The notes: a model not told the origin generated them from the letters alone. A DNA stretch of 64,000 nt from Oxalobacteraceae bacterium (GCA_013284265.1 JABTBR010000009.1:62001-126000); one strand, 5' to 3'; positions 19,084-27,499 are shown, counted from the first letter of the stretch. A program made the numbers and translations.

Positions 19084-20424
19084 CTACGCTACATCCTGCT
19101 CGGCGCCATCGGCATCCTGCCCCAGCAGCAACTGCGCCTGCTCGCTGGGCAAGGCTTCCACCGACTTGAGCTTGCGCGCCATCTGGCGGCTGCGCACTTC
19201 GGCCGTTTCGATATTGCGCGCCGCCTTCTCCAGCGTGGTGCGGGTCGCGGCCAGCACATCGCCGAACTTGCCGAACTCGGTCTTGACCGCGCCCAGCACC
19301 TGCCACACTTCCGACGAGCGCTGCTCCAGCGCCAGCGTGCGAAAGCCCATCTGCAGGCTGTTGAGCAGGGCCGACAAGGTCGACGGCCCGGCAATGCTGA
19401 TCCGGTGCAGCCGCTGCAATTCATCGGCCAGGCCGGGACGGCGCATCACTTCAGCATACAAGCCCTCGGTGGGCAAGAACAGGATCGCGAAATCGGTGGT
19501 ATGCGGCGGCGCAAGGTATTTGTCGGCGATGGTGCGCGCTTCCCCGCGCACGGCGCGCTCGAGCTCGCGCCCGGCCAGCGCCACACCCTCGGCGTCGGCC
19601 CGTTCGGCCGCGTCCAGCAGGCGTTCGTATTGCTCCTTGGGAAATTTGGCGTCGATCGGCATCCACACCGGCGCACCGCCTTCGCGCTGGCCCGGCAGCT
19701 TCAGGGCGAACTCGACCCGGGCACCGCTGCCGGGAATCGTCTCGACGTTCTTGCCATACTGTTCAGGCGTGAGCACCTGCTCGAGCAGCATTTCCAGCTG
19801 TACCTCGCCCCAGGTGCCGCGCGTCTTGACATTGGTCAGCACCCGTTTCAGGTCACCCACGCCCAGCGCCAGCTGCTGCATCTCACCCAGGCCCTGATGG
19901 ACTTTTTCCAGCCGCTCCGACACCTGGCGGAACGATTCGGACAGGCGCGTCTCCAGTGTGGCGTGCAGTTTCTCGTCGACCGTCTTGCGCATTTCTTCGA
20001 GCCGCGCGCCGTTGTCGGCCTGCAGATCCTTGATGCGGGCCTCCAGCGTGGCGCGCACTTCCAGCATGCGCTGGGCATTCGATTCGGTCAGCGTCGCCAG
20101 GGTCTGCTGCATCGCCTCGGCGAAATGCTTCAGGCTGCGCGCCTGTTCCTCGCGCCCGCTCTGGGCCTGTACATCGATCTGGCGCCGCATCGCGTCGAGC
20201 AGCTGCTGGGTCGCGACCTGGTTCTGGGCCAGCATTTGCGCCATTTCCTGGCGCCCCGACTGGGCGCTGGCCTGCATTTGCAGGCGCAGCTCGCGCTCGA
20301 CCCGCTCGATCGGCGCGGCGATGCCGGCACCGGCGCCGCCGCGGGAACGCAGCAGGGCGAACACCTGCAGCGCCAGCATCAGCAGCGCCACGGCCAGCAG
20401 AACAAAAAATTCGAGTTGGCTCAT
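19084..20424 (-). CDS. rmuC: DNA recombination protein RmuC
   Basis: 446 residues. One N-terminal membrane segment (EFFVLLAVALLMLALQVFALL) is followed by a long coiled coil rich in Glu, Arg and Gln and then the conserved RmuC nuclease-like domain (TRGTWGEVQLEMLLEQVL, PIDAKFPKEQYERL, DFAILFLPTEGLYAEV). RmuC limits inversions and rearrangements between repeats, by genetics in E. coli; its biochemical activity is only inferred. The ATG lies four bases after the truncated-haemoglobin stop, so the two genes share a transcript. Confidence 0.93.
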   Translation of the reverse strand: MSQLEFFVLLAVALLMLALQVFALLRSRGGAGAGIAAPIERVERELRLQMQASAQSGRQEMAQMLAQNQVATQQLLDAMRRQIDVQAQSGREEQARSLKHFAEAMQQTLATLTESNAQRMLEVRATLEARIKDLQADNGARLEEMRKTVDEKLHATLETRLSESFRQVSERLEKVHQGLGEMQQLALGVGDLKRVLTNVKTRGTWGEVQLEMLLEQVLTPEQYGKNVETIPGSGARVEFALKLPGQREGGAPVWMPIDAKFPKEQYERLLDAAERADAEGVALAGRELERAVRGEARTIADKYLAPPHTTDFAILFLPTEGLYAEVMRRPGLADELQRLHRISIAGPSTLSALLNSLQMGFRTLALEQRSSEVWQVLGAVKTEFGKFGDVLAATRTTLEKAARNIETAEVRSRQMARKLKSVEALPSEQAQLLLGQDADGAEQDVA

Positions 20425-20428
20425 GGAC

Positions 20429-20818
20429 TCAATCGGGCTTGTTGCGCATCCAGTCGGCGGTCTGGTAGAACGATTCCATCAGACGCAATCGCAGCGATTC
20501 CTCGATGCCCACGTCCTCCATCGCCCAGGCCATGGCGCGCAGCCACTGGTCGCGCTCCTGGGTGCCGATGGCAAAGGGCATATGGCGCATGCGCAGGCGC
20601 GGGTGGCCGAAGCGTTCGATATACGCGTCCGGCCCGCCCATCCAGCCGCTGAGGAACCAGAACAGGCGGTCGCGCGCGTTGTCCAGCGTGGGCGGATGCA
20701 CAGCGCGCAGCAGGGCGAACTCGGCTTCCAGTTCCATCAGGTCGTAAAAGCGGTCGACCATCTCGCGTACGCGGGTTTCGCCGCCGATGGTGTCGTAAAG
20801 GGAGAGAGGTTCAGTCAT
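20429..20818 (-). CDS. Group II truncated haemoglobin
   Basis: About 129 residues with the two-over-two globin fold: SLYDTIGGETRVREMVDRFYDLM at the N-terminus, FLSGWMGGPDAYIERFGHPRLRMRHMPF around the haem (proximal His in the RMRH stretch), and a late W (RDQWLRAMAWAM). These features are typical of the YjbI/GlbO group, which bind O2 and NO. I prefer the ATG at 20818; one at 20827 adds three residues. It is the first gene of a pair with rmuC and lies directly downstream of jqsA on the same strand, separated by a gap with a palindrome. Confidence 0.9.
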   Translation of the reverse strand: MTEPLSLYDTIGGETRVREMVDRFYDLMELEAEFALLRAVHPPTLDNARDRLFWFLSGWMGGPDAYIERFGHPRLRMRHMPFAIGTQERDQWLRAMAWAMEDVGIEESLRLRLMESFYQTADWMRNKPD

Positions 20819-20854
20819 AACTGCCATGATACCGCAGCGGCGCGTGGCGACGAA

Positions 20855-20872
20855 GACCGTATGAATACGGTC
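20855..20872. repeat. 18-bp dyad between jqsA and the truncated-haemoglobin gene
   Basis: GACCGTAT and ATACGGTC are perfectly inverted around two bases. The site is about 40 bases upstream of the haemoglobin start and just after the jqsA stop. It could be an operator for the haemoglobin-rmuC pair or a hairpin at the jqsA 3' end. No T-run follows. Confidence 0.4.
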
Positions 20873-20905
20873 AGGACCGTCACGCCGCCGCGGCCGTTTT
20901 GCACC

Positions 20906-22162
20906 CTATACGAGCGCCAGCTTGCGTTGGCGGCGGGTGGACGACCAGCTCTCTAGCGCCACCTGCTCGCGGATCGCGGCGCAGCCGGCCAGGATCTGCA
21001 TCAGCTGCTCGCCAGACAGCCCCGCGTTCAGGGTCAGGCGCACCAGCGAGCGGTTCTTCGGGGTGGCCGGCGCGCAAAACATCGCGCCGTAAATGCCCTG
21101 GCGTTCCAGCGCCTTGCGCAGCGCCAATGTTTTCGGCTCCACCCCGGCCTCCAGCGCGATGATCTGCTCGCTGCCATCGTCGATGTGATAGCCCAGCGTG
21201 CTCAGCCCGGCGCGCACCTCCCTGGTGATACGGTGCAGCGCGGCGCGGCGCTCGTCGGCCGCCGCCACGAAGTCCAGCGCCGCGTCGAACCAGGCCAGTT
21301 CATGGCTCAGCAGGCAGGAGCTGAAGATGGCTGGCCGCGATTCGGACAGGAAATAGCCCTTGAAATGGCTGGAACAGCTGATGAAGCCGGCCCGTCCCGC
21401 AAAGGCCTTGGCCAGCGAGGCGGTGCGGAAATGCACGCGCCCGCTCAAGCCCGCTTGCGCCACCAGCCCGGCGCCGCGCGGCCCGTGCGTGCCCAGCGAA
21501 TGGGATTCATCGACGATCAGGATGCTGCCGCTGTGCTCGGCCAGCTCGACCAGCGCCTCCAGCGGCGCCAGGCTGCCATTGGTGCTGTACAGCGAATCGA
21601 CCACGATCAGGCCGCGCCCGTGCTTGGCCAGCTGGCGCTGCAGATGCTCCATATCGTTGTGCAGGAAGGAAATCGGCGTCGCGCCGGCCGATTGCACGCC
21701 CTCCCACAGCGAGGCATGGGCCTGCATGTCCAGGTACACCGGAATGCCGGGGCCGGCCAGCGCCTGCACCAGGCCGACGTTGGCAGCCCAGCCCGATTGC
21801 GTCAGAATGCCGTCCTCGGCGCCCAGGAAGGCCGCGAATTTGCGCTCCAGCCGCTGCTGCGCGCTGCCTTCCTGCAAATACACGGCCGACATCAGCAATT
21901 CGCCCTGACTGTGCTCGAGCGCGCGCACCTGGGCTTGCACCAGCGCCCGCTCGCCCGCCAGGCATAGATAGTCATTTCCGGCCAGGAAAACCGCGTCCGC
22001 CGGGGTCGGCTGCCAGGCATGGGGATGCTCGCCGCCCAACAGTTGCTCAATTCGAGTGACATAGTGTTGGTTCATGCGGTGAACGACAAAATCCGGCATG
22101 CAATGTTCGGCACGGAAGATGGCGGGAATCGATTTCAGGGCGTTTTGAGTTGTGGTTGGCAT
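20906..22162 (-). CDS. jqsA: Alpha-hydroxyketone autoinducer synthase (CqsA/LqsA type)
   Basis: 418-residue PLP-dependent acyltransferase of the alpha-oxoamine synthase fold. It condenses an amino-acid-derived substrate with acyl-CoA to build an alpha-hydroxyketone signal (CAI-1 or LAI-1 like). PLP-site residues are the SH/VDESHSLG loop (D218, H221) and the Schiff-base Lys in SLAKAFAG (K252). The sequence fits CqsA/LqsA better than KBL or BioF: FLAGNDYLCL, a long N-terminal arm, and a divergently placed sensor/regulator pair. The start ATG at 22162 has AGAGGA six bases upstream. The product side chain cannot be predicted. Confidence 0.9.
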   Translation of the reverse strand: MPTTTQNALKSIPAIFRAEHCMPDFVVHRMNQHYVTRIEQLLGGEHPHAWQPTPADAVFLAGNDYLCLAGERALVQAQVRALEHSQGELLMSAVYLQEGSAQQRLERKFAAFLGAEDGILTQSGWAANVGLVQALAGPGIPVYLDMQAHASLWEGVQSAGATPISFLHNDMEHLQRQLAKHGRGLIVVDSLYSTNGSLAPLEALVELAEHSGSILIVDESHSLGTHGPRGAGLVAQAGLSGRVHFRTASLAKAFAGRAGFISCSSHFKGYFLSESRPAIFSSCLLSHELAWFDAALDFVAAADERRAALHRITREVRAGLSTLGYHIDDGSEQIIALEAGVEPKTLALRKALERQGIYGAMFCAPATPKNRSLVRLTLNAGLSGEQLMQILAGCAAIREQVALESWSSTRRQRKLALV

Positions 22163-22236
22163 GGTTTTCCTCTTTGGGAATGCTTGTTTTAAATGAACTA
22201 CTGTCTCGACCATGAGGCAGCCCCCCCTTCCCGCGA

Positions 22237-22250
22237 TTGATACGGATCAA
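22237..22250. promoter_or_regulatory. Perfect FNR/ANR-type box (TTGAT-ACGG-ATCAA)
   Basis: All ten conserved positions of TTGAT-N4-ATCAA match. The box lies between jqsA and jqsS. Reading toward jqsA, a centre at -41.5 would place a start site near 22202 with CATGGT (22214-22209) as the -10, which keeps three of six consensus bases including the second and last. Toward jqsS no good -10 lies at that distance, so the site more likely acts on jqsA, or on both as a shared operator. Confidence 0.6.
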
Positions 22251-22302
22251 CTGATATTCAGATACTGCCTAGCGCGTTGTAATTTAAGGTCATCATGGAA
22301 AC

Positions 22303-22316
22303 TTGACGAAAATCAA
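22303..22316. promoter_or_regulatory. Second FNR/ANR-like box (TTGAC-GAAA-ATCAA) next to the jqsS start
   Basis: Matches nine of ten conserved bases, the same deviation as the box at 4381. It ends eight bases before the jqsS ATG, in the place where a ribosome site would be. At this position a bound regulator would more likely repress than activate. It could also be chance, because the region is AT-rich. Confidence 0.4.
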
Positions 22317-22324
22317 AAATAACC

Positions 22325-23614
22325 ATGGGACAAGGTCTCCACGAGCGATGGAAGCGCGGACAGCAGCGGCTGGTACAGTCGCTGCTGCACTACCACAGCC
22401 GCGACGACCATGCGACCGCGCGCGTCTTGCTGCTGGCGGGGATCGGTACCGTCTGCATGCCGCTGTATTACGTGTTCTGGCAGTACTTCTTCCCCCAGCA
22501 CTACGAGAATGCGCCGCTGCGCCTGATCGGCGTGGTGCTGTGCGTCATCGGCCTGTTCGCGCGCGGCTTCAGCAAATACTGGCTCGACGTCTATCTGTTC
22601 GTCGCCCTCAGTTATATCTTTCCCTTTTTCTTCACCTTCATGTTTCTGATGAACGATGCGTCCGGCGTGTGGAGCGAGTCGCTGCTGGTGGGGGTGATCG
22701 TGCTATTTCATTTCGACACCAGCCTGGCCTTGCGCACCTATCTGACCGGCACCGCGCTGGCCTGCGCCGCCGTCGCCCTGCTGGGCCAGGGCGACGTGCT
22801 GCTACACCCGGGCACGCTGCAGCAGTTGCCGATTCATCTGTTCATGATCGCCGCCCTGTCGGTGGCCAAGGTCAGCCGCAATGTGCTGGCGCAGGAAAAA
22901 CTGGCCGGCCTCGGTGCCGGCCTGGCCACCGTGGCGCACGAGCTGCGCACCCCGCTGGCCAGCGTGGACGCCAATGTGCGCGGCCTGTTCCGCCTGCTGC
23001 CCGGCGCCCCCGCGCCCGCCAAGACCGACCAGCTGGCCCTGCTCGACGCGCTGTCGCGGATCCAGTTCGAGGTGCGCCATATGAACCATATGATCGACCT
23101 GTTCCTGCTCAGCGCCACCGCCGTCAAGCGCAATCTGGCGCCGACCGAGAGGGTGTCGATGGAGGCGATGGTCAGTTCGGTGCTGCGGCGCTATCCCTTT
23201 ACCAGCCAGGCGCAGCAGCGCAGCGTGGCGCTGGAAGTGCGCGCCAATTTCGAATTTTCCGGCCAGAGTGAGCTCTCCGTGGTGATCCTGCTCAATCTCT
23301 TGCGCAACGCGCTCAAGGCCGTGGCGCGCGCCGGCAAGGGCCGCGTGCGCATCATCATCGATGGCGCGCGCGGCAATCCGCGCCTGCTGTTCATCGATAC
23401 CGCCTGCGGCGTCGCGCCGCGCAATCTTCCGCTGATTTTCCGGCGCTTTTATTCCTTTCCGCCGCACAATGGCACCGGCATCGGCCTGGCCCTGTGCAAG
23501 GAAATCATGGAAGCGTGGCAAGCCAGCATCCACTGTGTTTCGCGCGAATCAGCGTATGCGATTTTTGTGCTGGAATTCCCCAAGTATCGACCTTCCCTAC
23601 CAGGTGAACTATGA
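22325..23614 (+). CDS. jqsS: Membrane sensor histidine kinase of the jqs/lqs quorum-sensing system
   Basis: 429 residues. Six membrane segments in about residues 32-180, with no large periplasmic domain, precede the kinase. The phosphorylated His is H205 in VAHELRTPLAS. The N box is NLLRNALKA (about 324-332), followed by the degenerate G1 DTACGV and the G2 NGTGIGLAL (382-390). The membrane sensor resembles CqsS/LqsS, which detect alpha-hydroxyketones; unlike Vibrio CqsS there is no fused receiver, as in Legionella LqsS. No clear ribosome site precedes the ATG. Its TGA overlaps the jqsR ATG (ATGA). Confidence 0.88.
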   Translation: MGQGLHERWKRGQQRLVQSLLHYHSRDDHATARVLLLAGIGTVCMPLYYVFWQYFFPQHYENAPLRLIGVVLCVIGLFARGFSKYWLDVYLFVALSYIFPFFFTFMFLMNDASGVWSESLLVGVIVLFHFDTSLALRTYLTGTALACAAVALLGQGDVLLHPGTLQQLPIHLFMIAALSVAKVSRNVLAQEKLAGLGAGLATVAHELRTPLASVDANVRGLFRLLPGAPAPAKTDQLALLDALSRIQFEVRHMNHMIDLFLLSATAVKRNLAPTERVSMEAMVSSVLRRYPFTSQAQQRSVALEVRANFEFSGQSELSVVILLNLLRNALKAVARAGKGRVRIIIDGARGNPRLLFIDTACGVAPRNLPLIFRRFYSFPPHNGTGIGLALCKEIMEAWQASIHCVSRESAYAIFVLEFPKYRPSLPGEL

Positions 23615-24621
23615 AAATGCCCGTCTATACCCATCCGACCCTGACTGTGCTGGTTGACGACAGCGACTCCTTCCTCAAGAGCATGTCGTTCCAGCTCGAC
23701 CCCATGCTGGCGAGCCGGACCTTCCACGACACCAGCACGGCACTGGACTGGCTCAACAGCAGCGTGCAGCGCGATGACGTGCCCATGCACATCAACTTCG
23801 ACACCCAGAACCAGGCCGCCGACCAGTGCAATGTGGCCGTCGACCTCGAGCGCATCTACCGCATCAGCGAGCAGCGCCGCCGCTTCGCCACGCCCTCGGT
23901 GCTGGTGGTCGACTATTCGATGCCGCAGATGAACGGGCTGGAGTTCTGCCAGGCGGTCCAGCACCTGCCGTGCAAGAAGATTCTGTTCACCGGCGCCGCC
24001 GACGAGAAGATCGCCGTGACCGCCTTCAACCGCGGCCTGATCGACCGCTACATCAAGAAGAGCGACGACAAGGCCCTGGACATTCTGGAACGCGAAATCA
24101 TCACGCTGCAAAAGGATTACTTCGCCGCCCAGTCGGAAACGCTGAGCGAGCTGGTGATGCTGCACAACTACCATTTCCTGTCCGACCCGGCGATGGCCGC
24201 CGTGGTGGAGGAACTGGGCCGGCGCATGGGTTTTGTCGAGCACTACATCTTCCCCAACCCGACCGGCATCCTGTTCATCGACAAGCAGGGCAAGACCATG
24301 CTGATGATGATCGAGACGGAGAAAGGCATGTACGCGCAATACGAGATCGCGCGCGACAGCGACGCCCCGCCCTCGCTGCTCAATGCCCTGCTGGAGCGGC
24401 GCGTGCTGCCCTTCTTCTCGGACGCCGATGGCGACGGCATGTATGCCAGCGCCGTGGGCGACAACTGGCACCGCTATTGCGCGGCGCCCCAGGTGTGCTA
24501 TGGACGGGAAGTGTATTACTGGGCCTTGTTCGAGCTGCCGCCGCACTACTTCGACGCCGCGCCGCTGTCCTTCAGCCAGTTCCAGCAGGAATTGGGGGCG
24601 CAGTCGCTGGTGGCGGCCTGA
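23611..24621 (+). CDS. jqsR: Response regulator of the jqs/lqs system with non-HTH output domain
   Basis: 336 residues. The receiver has the acidic pair D16-D17, the phosphorylated D101 (VVDYSMPQMNG), T127 (FTG) and K149/K150. About 45 extra residues between the second helix and third strand (about 48-95) set it apart from standard receivers. Residues about 170-336 form an output domain without a helix-turn-helix, GGDEF, EAL or HD signature; it resembles the LqsR type, whose output is not a classical DNA-binding fold. It is co-translated with jqsS. Downstream targets cannot be seen here. Confidence 0.85.
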   Translation: MKMPVYTHPTLTVLVDDSDSFLKSMSFQLDPMLASRTFHDTSTALDWLNSSVQRDDVPMHINFDTQNQAADQCNVAVDLERIYRISEQRRRFATPSVLVVDYSMPQMNGLEFCQAVQHLPCKKILFTGAADEKIAVTAFNRGLIDRYIKKSDDKALDILEREIITLQKDYFAAQSETLSELVMLHNYHFLSDPAMAAVVEELGRRMGFVEHYIFPNPTGILFIDKQGKTMLMMIETEKGMYAQYEIARDSDAPPSLLNALLERRVLPFFSDADGDGMYASAVGDNWHRYCAAPQVCYGREVYYWALFELPPHYFDAAPLSFSQFQQELGAQSLVAA

Positions 24622-24683
24622 GCTGGCGACGGCCTCGGTTGGAAGGCCGCTTGTGCGAGCGGGCCGCCGGCGTCAAGCCAAAA

Positions 24684-24742
24684 CCCACGGCGTAACCCTG
24701 GGGTCTGACCCGCCGGGTCAGACCCCGGCTCTTTGCCGTGGG
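24684..24742. repeat. Double-palindrome repeat, copy 2
   Basis: Same 59-base layout as copy 1: CCCACGGC and GCCGTGGG outer arms and the inner GGGGTCTGACCCG / CGGGTCAGACCCC palindrome with C at its centre. It is flanked by AAAA and TTTTAAAA. It sits between the converging jqsR and FtsX-type permease genes and is the only terminator-like structure there. Confidence 0.9.
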
Positions 24743-24798
24743 TTTTAAAAGCGTCGCAGGCGCCTAAGCCTTACATCTCAAGCATCAAACCCTCAACC

Positions 24799-27330
24799 TC
24801 AAGCCTCGCGCAGCGTCTGCAGCGGCGGCTGTCCCAGCACCTTGCGCAAACTCAGCCACCCGCCCACCATCGCGCACAGCATGCCGGCAAGCAGACCGGC
24901 CACCCACACCACCGGACTGAAACTCCATTCAAACTTGAACTGGTAAGTCGCCAGCGCCCAGCCCATCGCCGCCGCCGCGCTGGCCGCCAGCAAGCCGGAC
25001 AGCGACCCCACCAGCGCGAACTCGATCAGTTGCGCCTGCGCCAACTGCCTGCGGGTCGCCCCCAGCGCACGCAGCAGCCCCGACTCGCGGCTGCGCTCAT
25101 CATGCGAACCCATCAGCGCCGCATACAGCACCAGCACGCCGGAAGCCAAGGTAAAGGCGAACAGGAATTCCACCGCCGTCACCACCTGGTCCAGCACGGC
25201 CTGGATCTGGCGCAGCAGGCCGCCCACATCGATCACCGTCAGGTTCGGATAGCTGCGCGTGAGCGCATTCATCGCCTCGCCCTGCCCGGACGGCAAATGG
25301 AAGGCCGTGATCCAGGTCTGCGGCGTCTCGGCCATCGCGCGTGGATTGATGATGACGAAGAAATTGACCCGCATCGACCCCCACTCCAGCTTGCGCAAGC
25401 TGGTGATGCGCGCCTCCACCAGCTGGCCGGCGATGTCGAAGCGCAGGCTGTCGCCCAGCTTCAGCCCCAGCGTCTTGGCGATGCCCGCCTCCACCGACGC
25501 TTCCGGCGCCCCTTCCTTGTCGGCATACCAGCTGCCGGCGGCAATCCGGTTGCCGGTCTGCATCTGCGCCATCGTCGACAGATTAAATTCGCGCTCGGCC
25601 AGGCCGCGCGCGCGGTCTTCGCGGTAGGTATCGGCCGTGATGGCCTTGCCGTTCACGGCCGTCAGCCGGCCCCGTATCATCGGATACATGGGCGCACTGG
25701 CGGCGCCGGCCTGCGCCAGACGTTTGGCCACATCGGCCTGCTGCTCGGGCTGGATATTGATGATGAAGCGGTTGGGCGCGTCCGGCGGCGTGGCATTGCG
25801 CCAGGCCAGCATCAGATCGCCGCGCACCACGGTCAGCACCAGCAGGGCCATCAAGCCCAGCGCCAGCGCCACGATCTGCACCACGGTCGCGCCCGGACGG
25901 CGCTGCAGCGAGGTGATCGCGAAGCGCCAGCTCTGCAGGTTCACCAGCCCGCGTACCCGCTTCAGGGAAGCCAGCCCCAGCCAGCCCACCAGCGCGAACA
26001 GCGCGAATGCGGCCAGGAAACCCAGTCCCGTGTACAGCGCCAGCTGGGCATCGCCGGCCTGCCACAGCAGCAGCAAGGTGAAACTGGCCAGGCCCAGTCC
26101 GTAAGTGGCCAGCGCCAGCGGTTTCGGGCCATCCTGCTCGCGCCGGATCACGCGGTTGTGCGGCACATTGCGCAGTTGCAGTATCGGCGGCAAGGCAAAA
26201 CCCAGCAGCAAGAGCATGCCGGTGGCCACGCCATGCAGGGCCGGCGCCAAGCTCGGCGCCGGCAATGCGGCGGCCACCAACTTGCCCAGCACTTCGAGCA
26301 GCACATAATGGCCGGCGAAACCGACCGCCACGCCCAGCACGCTACCGGCCAGGCCGACCAGCAGGAATTCGATCAGGTACATCGCCGTCACCTGATTCTG
26401 CGTCAGGCCCAGGCAGCGCAGCATGGCCACCGCGTCCAGGTGGCGCTGCATATAGCGGCGCGCCGCCATCGCCACGGCCACCGCCGCCAGCATCGCCGAC
26501 AGCAGGCCCACCAGCGACAGGAAGCGGTCGGCCCGGTCCAGCGTGGCGCGCATTTCCGGGCGCCCCGTTTCCAGCGAATCGATGCGTACACCCTTGATGC
26601 CCTCGTCCTTGATGCGCGCCTGCACCCATTGCTCGAAGGCGCTCACGGCCGCCATCTGTTCCAGCGTGGGCGCGGCCACCAGCAGGCGGTAGCCTACCCG
26701 CGCGCCCGGCTGGATCAGGCCGGTGGCGTCCAGGTCGGCCAGCGGCAGGATCACGCGCGGCGCGAAGTTCATGAAGGAAGCGCCGCGGTCCGGTTCGGAC
26801 GCGATCAGCTGGGCAATGCGGAAGGACTTGTCGCCCAGGGTCAGCTCGGCGCCGATCCCGGTCTTCAGGCTGTTGAGCAGGCCGGCGTCGACCCAGACCG
26901 TGCCGCTGGCCGGAATCCCTTGCGCGGGCGCGCCTTCGCTCAGCTCGGCCTGTTCGGGCGAGGTGGTGATCTTCAGCTTGCCGCGCAGCGGGTAGCCGGG
27001 GCCGACCGCTTTCAAGGCCCCCAACTGGGCGCGCGACTGTTCGCCCACGCCGGCCTGGGCCATGCTGGGGAAGGTCACCGTATCGGTCAGGATCAGGCCG
27101 CGCCGCTGCGCTTCGGCGCGCCAGGCGGGCGCGATCGGCAGGTCGGCGTTGATGACCAGGTCGGCGCCCAGCAACTGGTGGGCATCGCGTTCCAGGCCGG
27201 TGCGCAGGCGGTCGATGAAGAAGCCCGCCGCCGACAGCGCGGCCACCGCCACCGTCAGCGCCACCAGCAGGAAACGCAACTGGCCGGCGCGCCAGTCGCG
27301 CGCGGTCATACGGAGGGCTTGTCTGAACAT
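24799..27330 (-). CDS. FtsX-like ABC transporter permease (YbbP/LolE-related)
   Basis: About 843 residues with the double FtsX/MacB layout: an N-terminal membrane helix ([23 protein letters not shown]), a large periplasmic region, three helices (about 250-360), further helices, a second periplasmic region and a final FtsX triplet ending near AGMLCAMVGGWLSLRKVLG. Proteins of this layout (YbbP) work with an ABC ATPase (YbbA) in envelope or lipid/lipoprotein handling. No ATPase gene is adjacent here, so its partner must be encoded elsewhere or lies beyond. I start at the ATG at 27330; the ribosome site is weak. Confidence 0.85.
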   Translation of the reverse strand: MFRQALRMTARDWRAGQLRFLLVALTVAVAALSAAGFFIDRLRTGLERDAHQLLGADLVINADLPIAPAWRAEAQRRGLILTDTVTFPSMAQAGVGEQSRAQLGALKAVGPGYPLRGKLKITTSPEQAELSEGAPAQGIPASGTVWVDAGLLNSLKTGIGAELTLGDKSFRIAQLIASEPDRGASFMNFAPRVILPLADLDATGLIQPGARVGYRLLVAAPTLEQMAAVSAFEQWVQARIKDEGIKGVRIDSLETGRPEMRATLDRADRFLSLVGLLSAMLAAVAVAMAARRYMQRHLDAVAMLRCLGLTQNQVTAMYLIEFLLVGLAGSVLGVAVGFAGHYVLLEVLGKLVAAALPAPSLAPALHGVATGMLLLLGFALPPILQLRNVPHNRVIRREQDGPKPLALATYGLGLASFTLLLLWQAGDAQLALYTGLGFLAAFALFALVGWLGLASLKRVRGLVNLQSWRFAITSLQRRPGATVVQIVALALGLMALLVLTVVRGDLMLAWRNATPPDAPNRFIINIQPEQQADVAKRLAQAGAASAPMYPMIRGRLTAVNGKAITADTYREDRARGLAEREFNLSTMAQMQTGNRIAAGSWYADKEGAPEASVEAGIAKTLGLKLGDSLRFDIAGQLVEARITSLRKLEWGSMRVNFFVIINPRAMAETPQTWITAFHLPSGQGEAMNALTRSYPNLTVIDVGGLLRQIQAVLDQVVTAVEFLFAFTLASGVLVLYAALMGSHDERSRESGLLRALGATRRQLAQAQLIEFALVGSLSGLLAASAAAAMGWALATYQFKFEWSFSPVVWVAGLLAGMLCAMVGGWLSLRKVLGQPPLQTLREA

Positions 27331-27440
27331 GGGGGAATCCGGTGAAGGTGGCTGGCGCGGGTGCGCAGAGGCGAAAATGGGGGCGGATCGCCCCTCTTTC
27401 AAGATGTGGCAGTCAGCGGGCCGCTGGCGGCAATTTTAAA

Positions 27441-27499
27441 CCCAGGGCGTAACCCTGGGGTCTGACCCGGCGGGTCAGACCCCGGCTCTTTGCCGTGGG
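27441..27499. repeat. Double-palindrome repeat, copy 3
   Basis: Same layout as copies 1 and 2 with an intact inner palindrome; the left outer arm reads CCCAGGGC, one base from the usual CCCACGGC. It lies between two genes on the same strand (adenine deaminase upstream, permease downstream), so it is not confined to converging gene pairs. Confidence 0.88.

Noticed and set aside
16990..20652. Very long plus-strand open frame (over 1200 codons) opposite the CoA-transferase, rmuC and haemoglobin genes
   Set aside because: It is the antisense shadow of three genes with clear family motifs; the His/Gln/Arg/Ala-rich composition is the usual product of the reverse frame of high-GC codons.
24733..27345. 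870-codon plus-strand frame opposite the FtsX-type permease
   Set aside because: Starts within repeat copy 2 and has Gln/His/Arg-rich composition; the permease on the minus strand has proper membrane segments.
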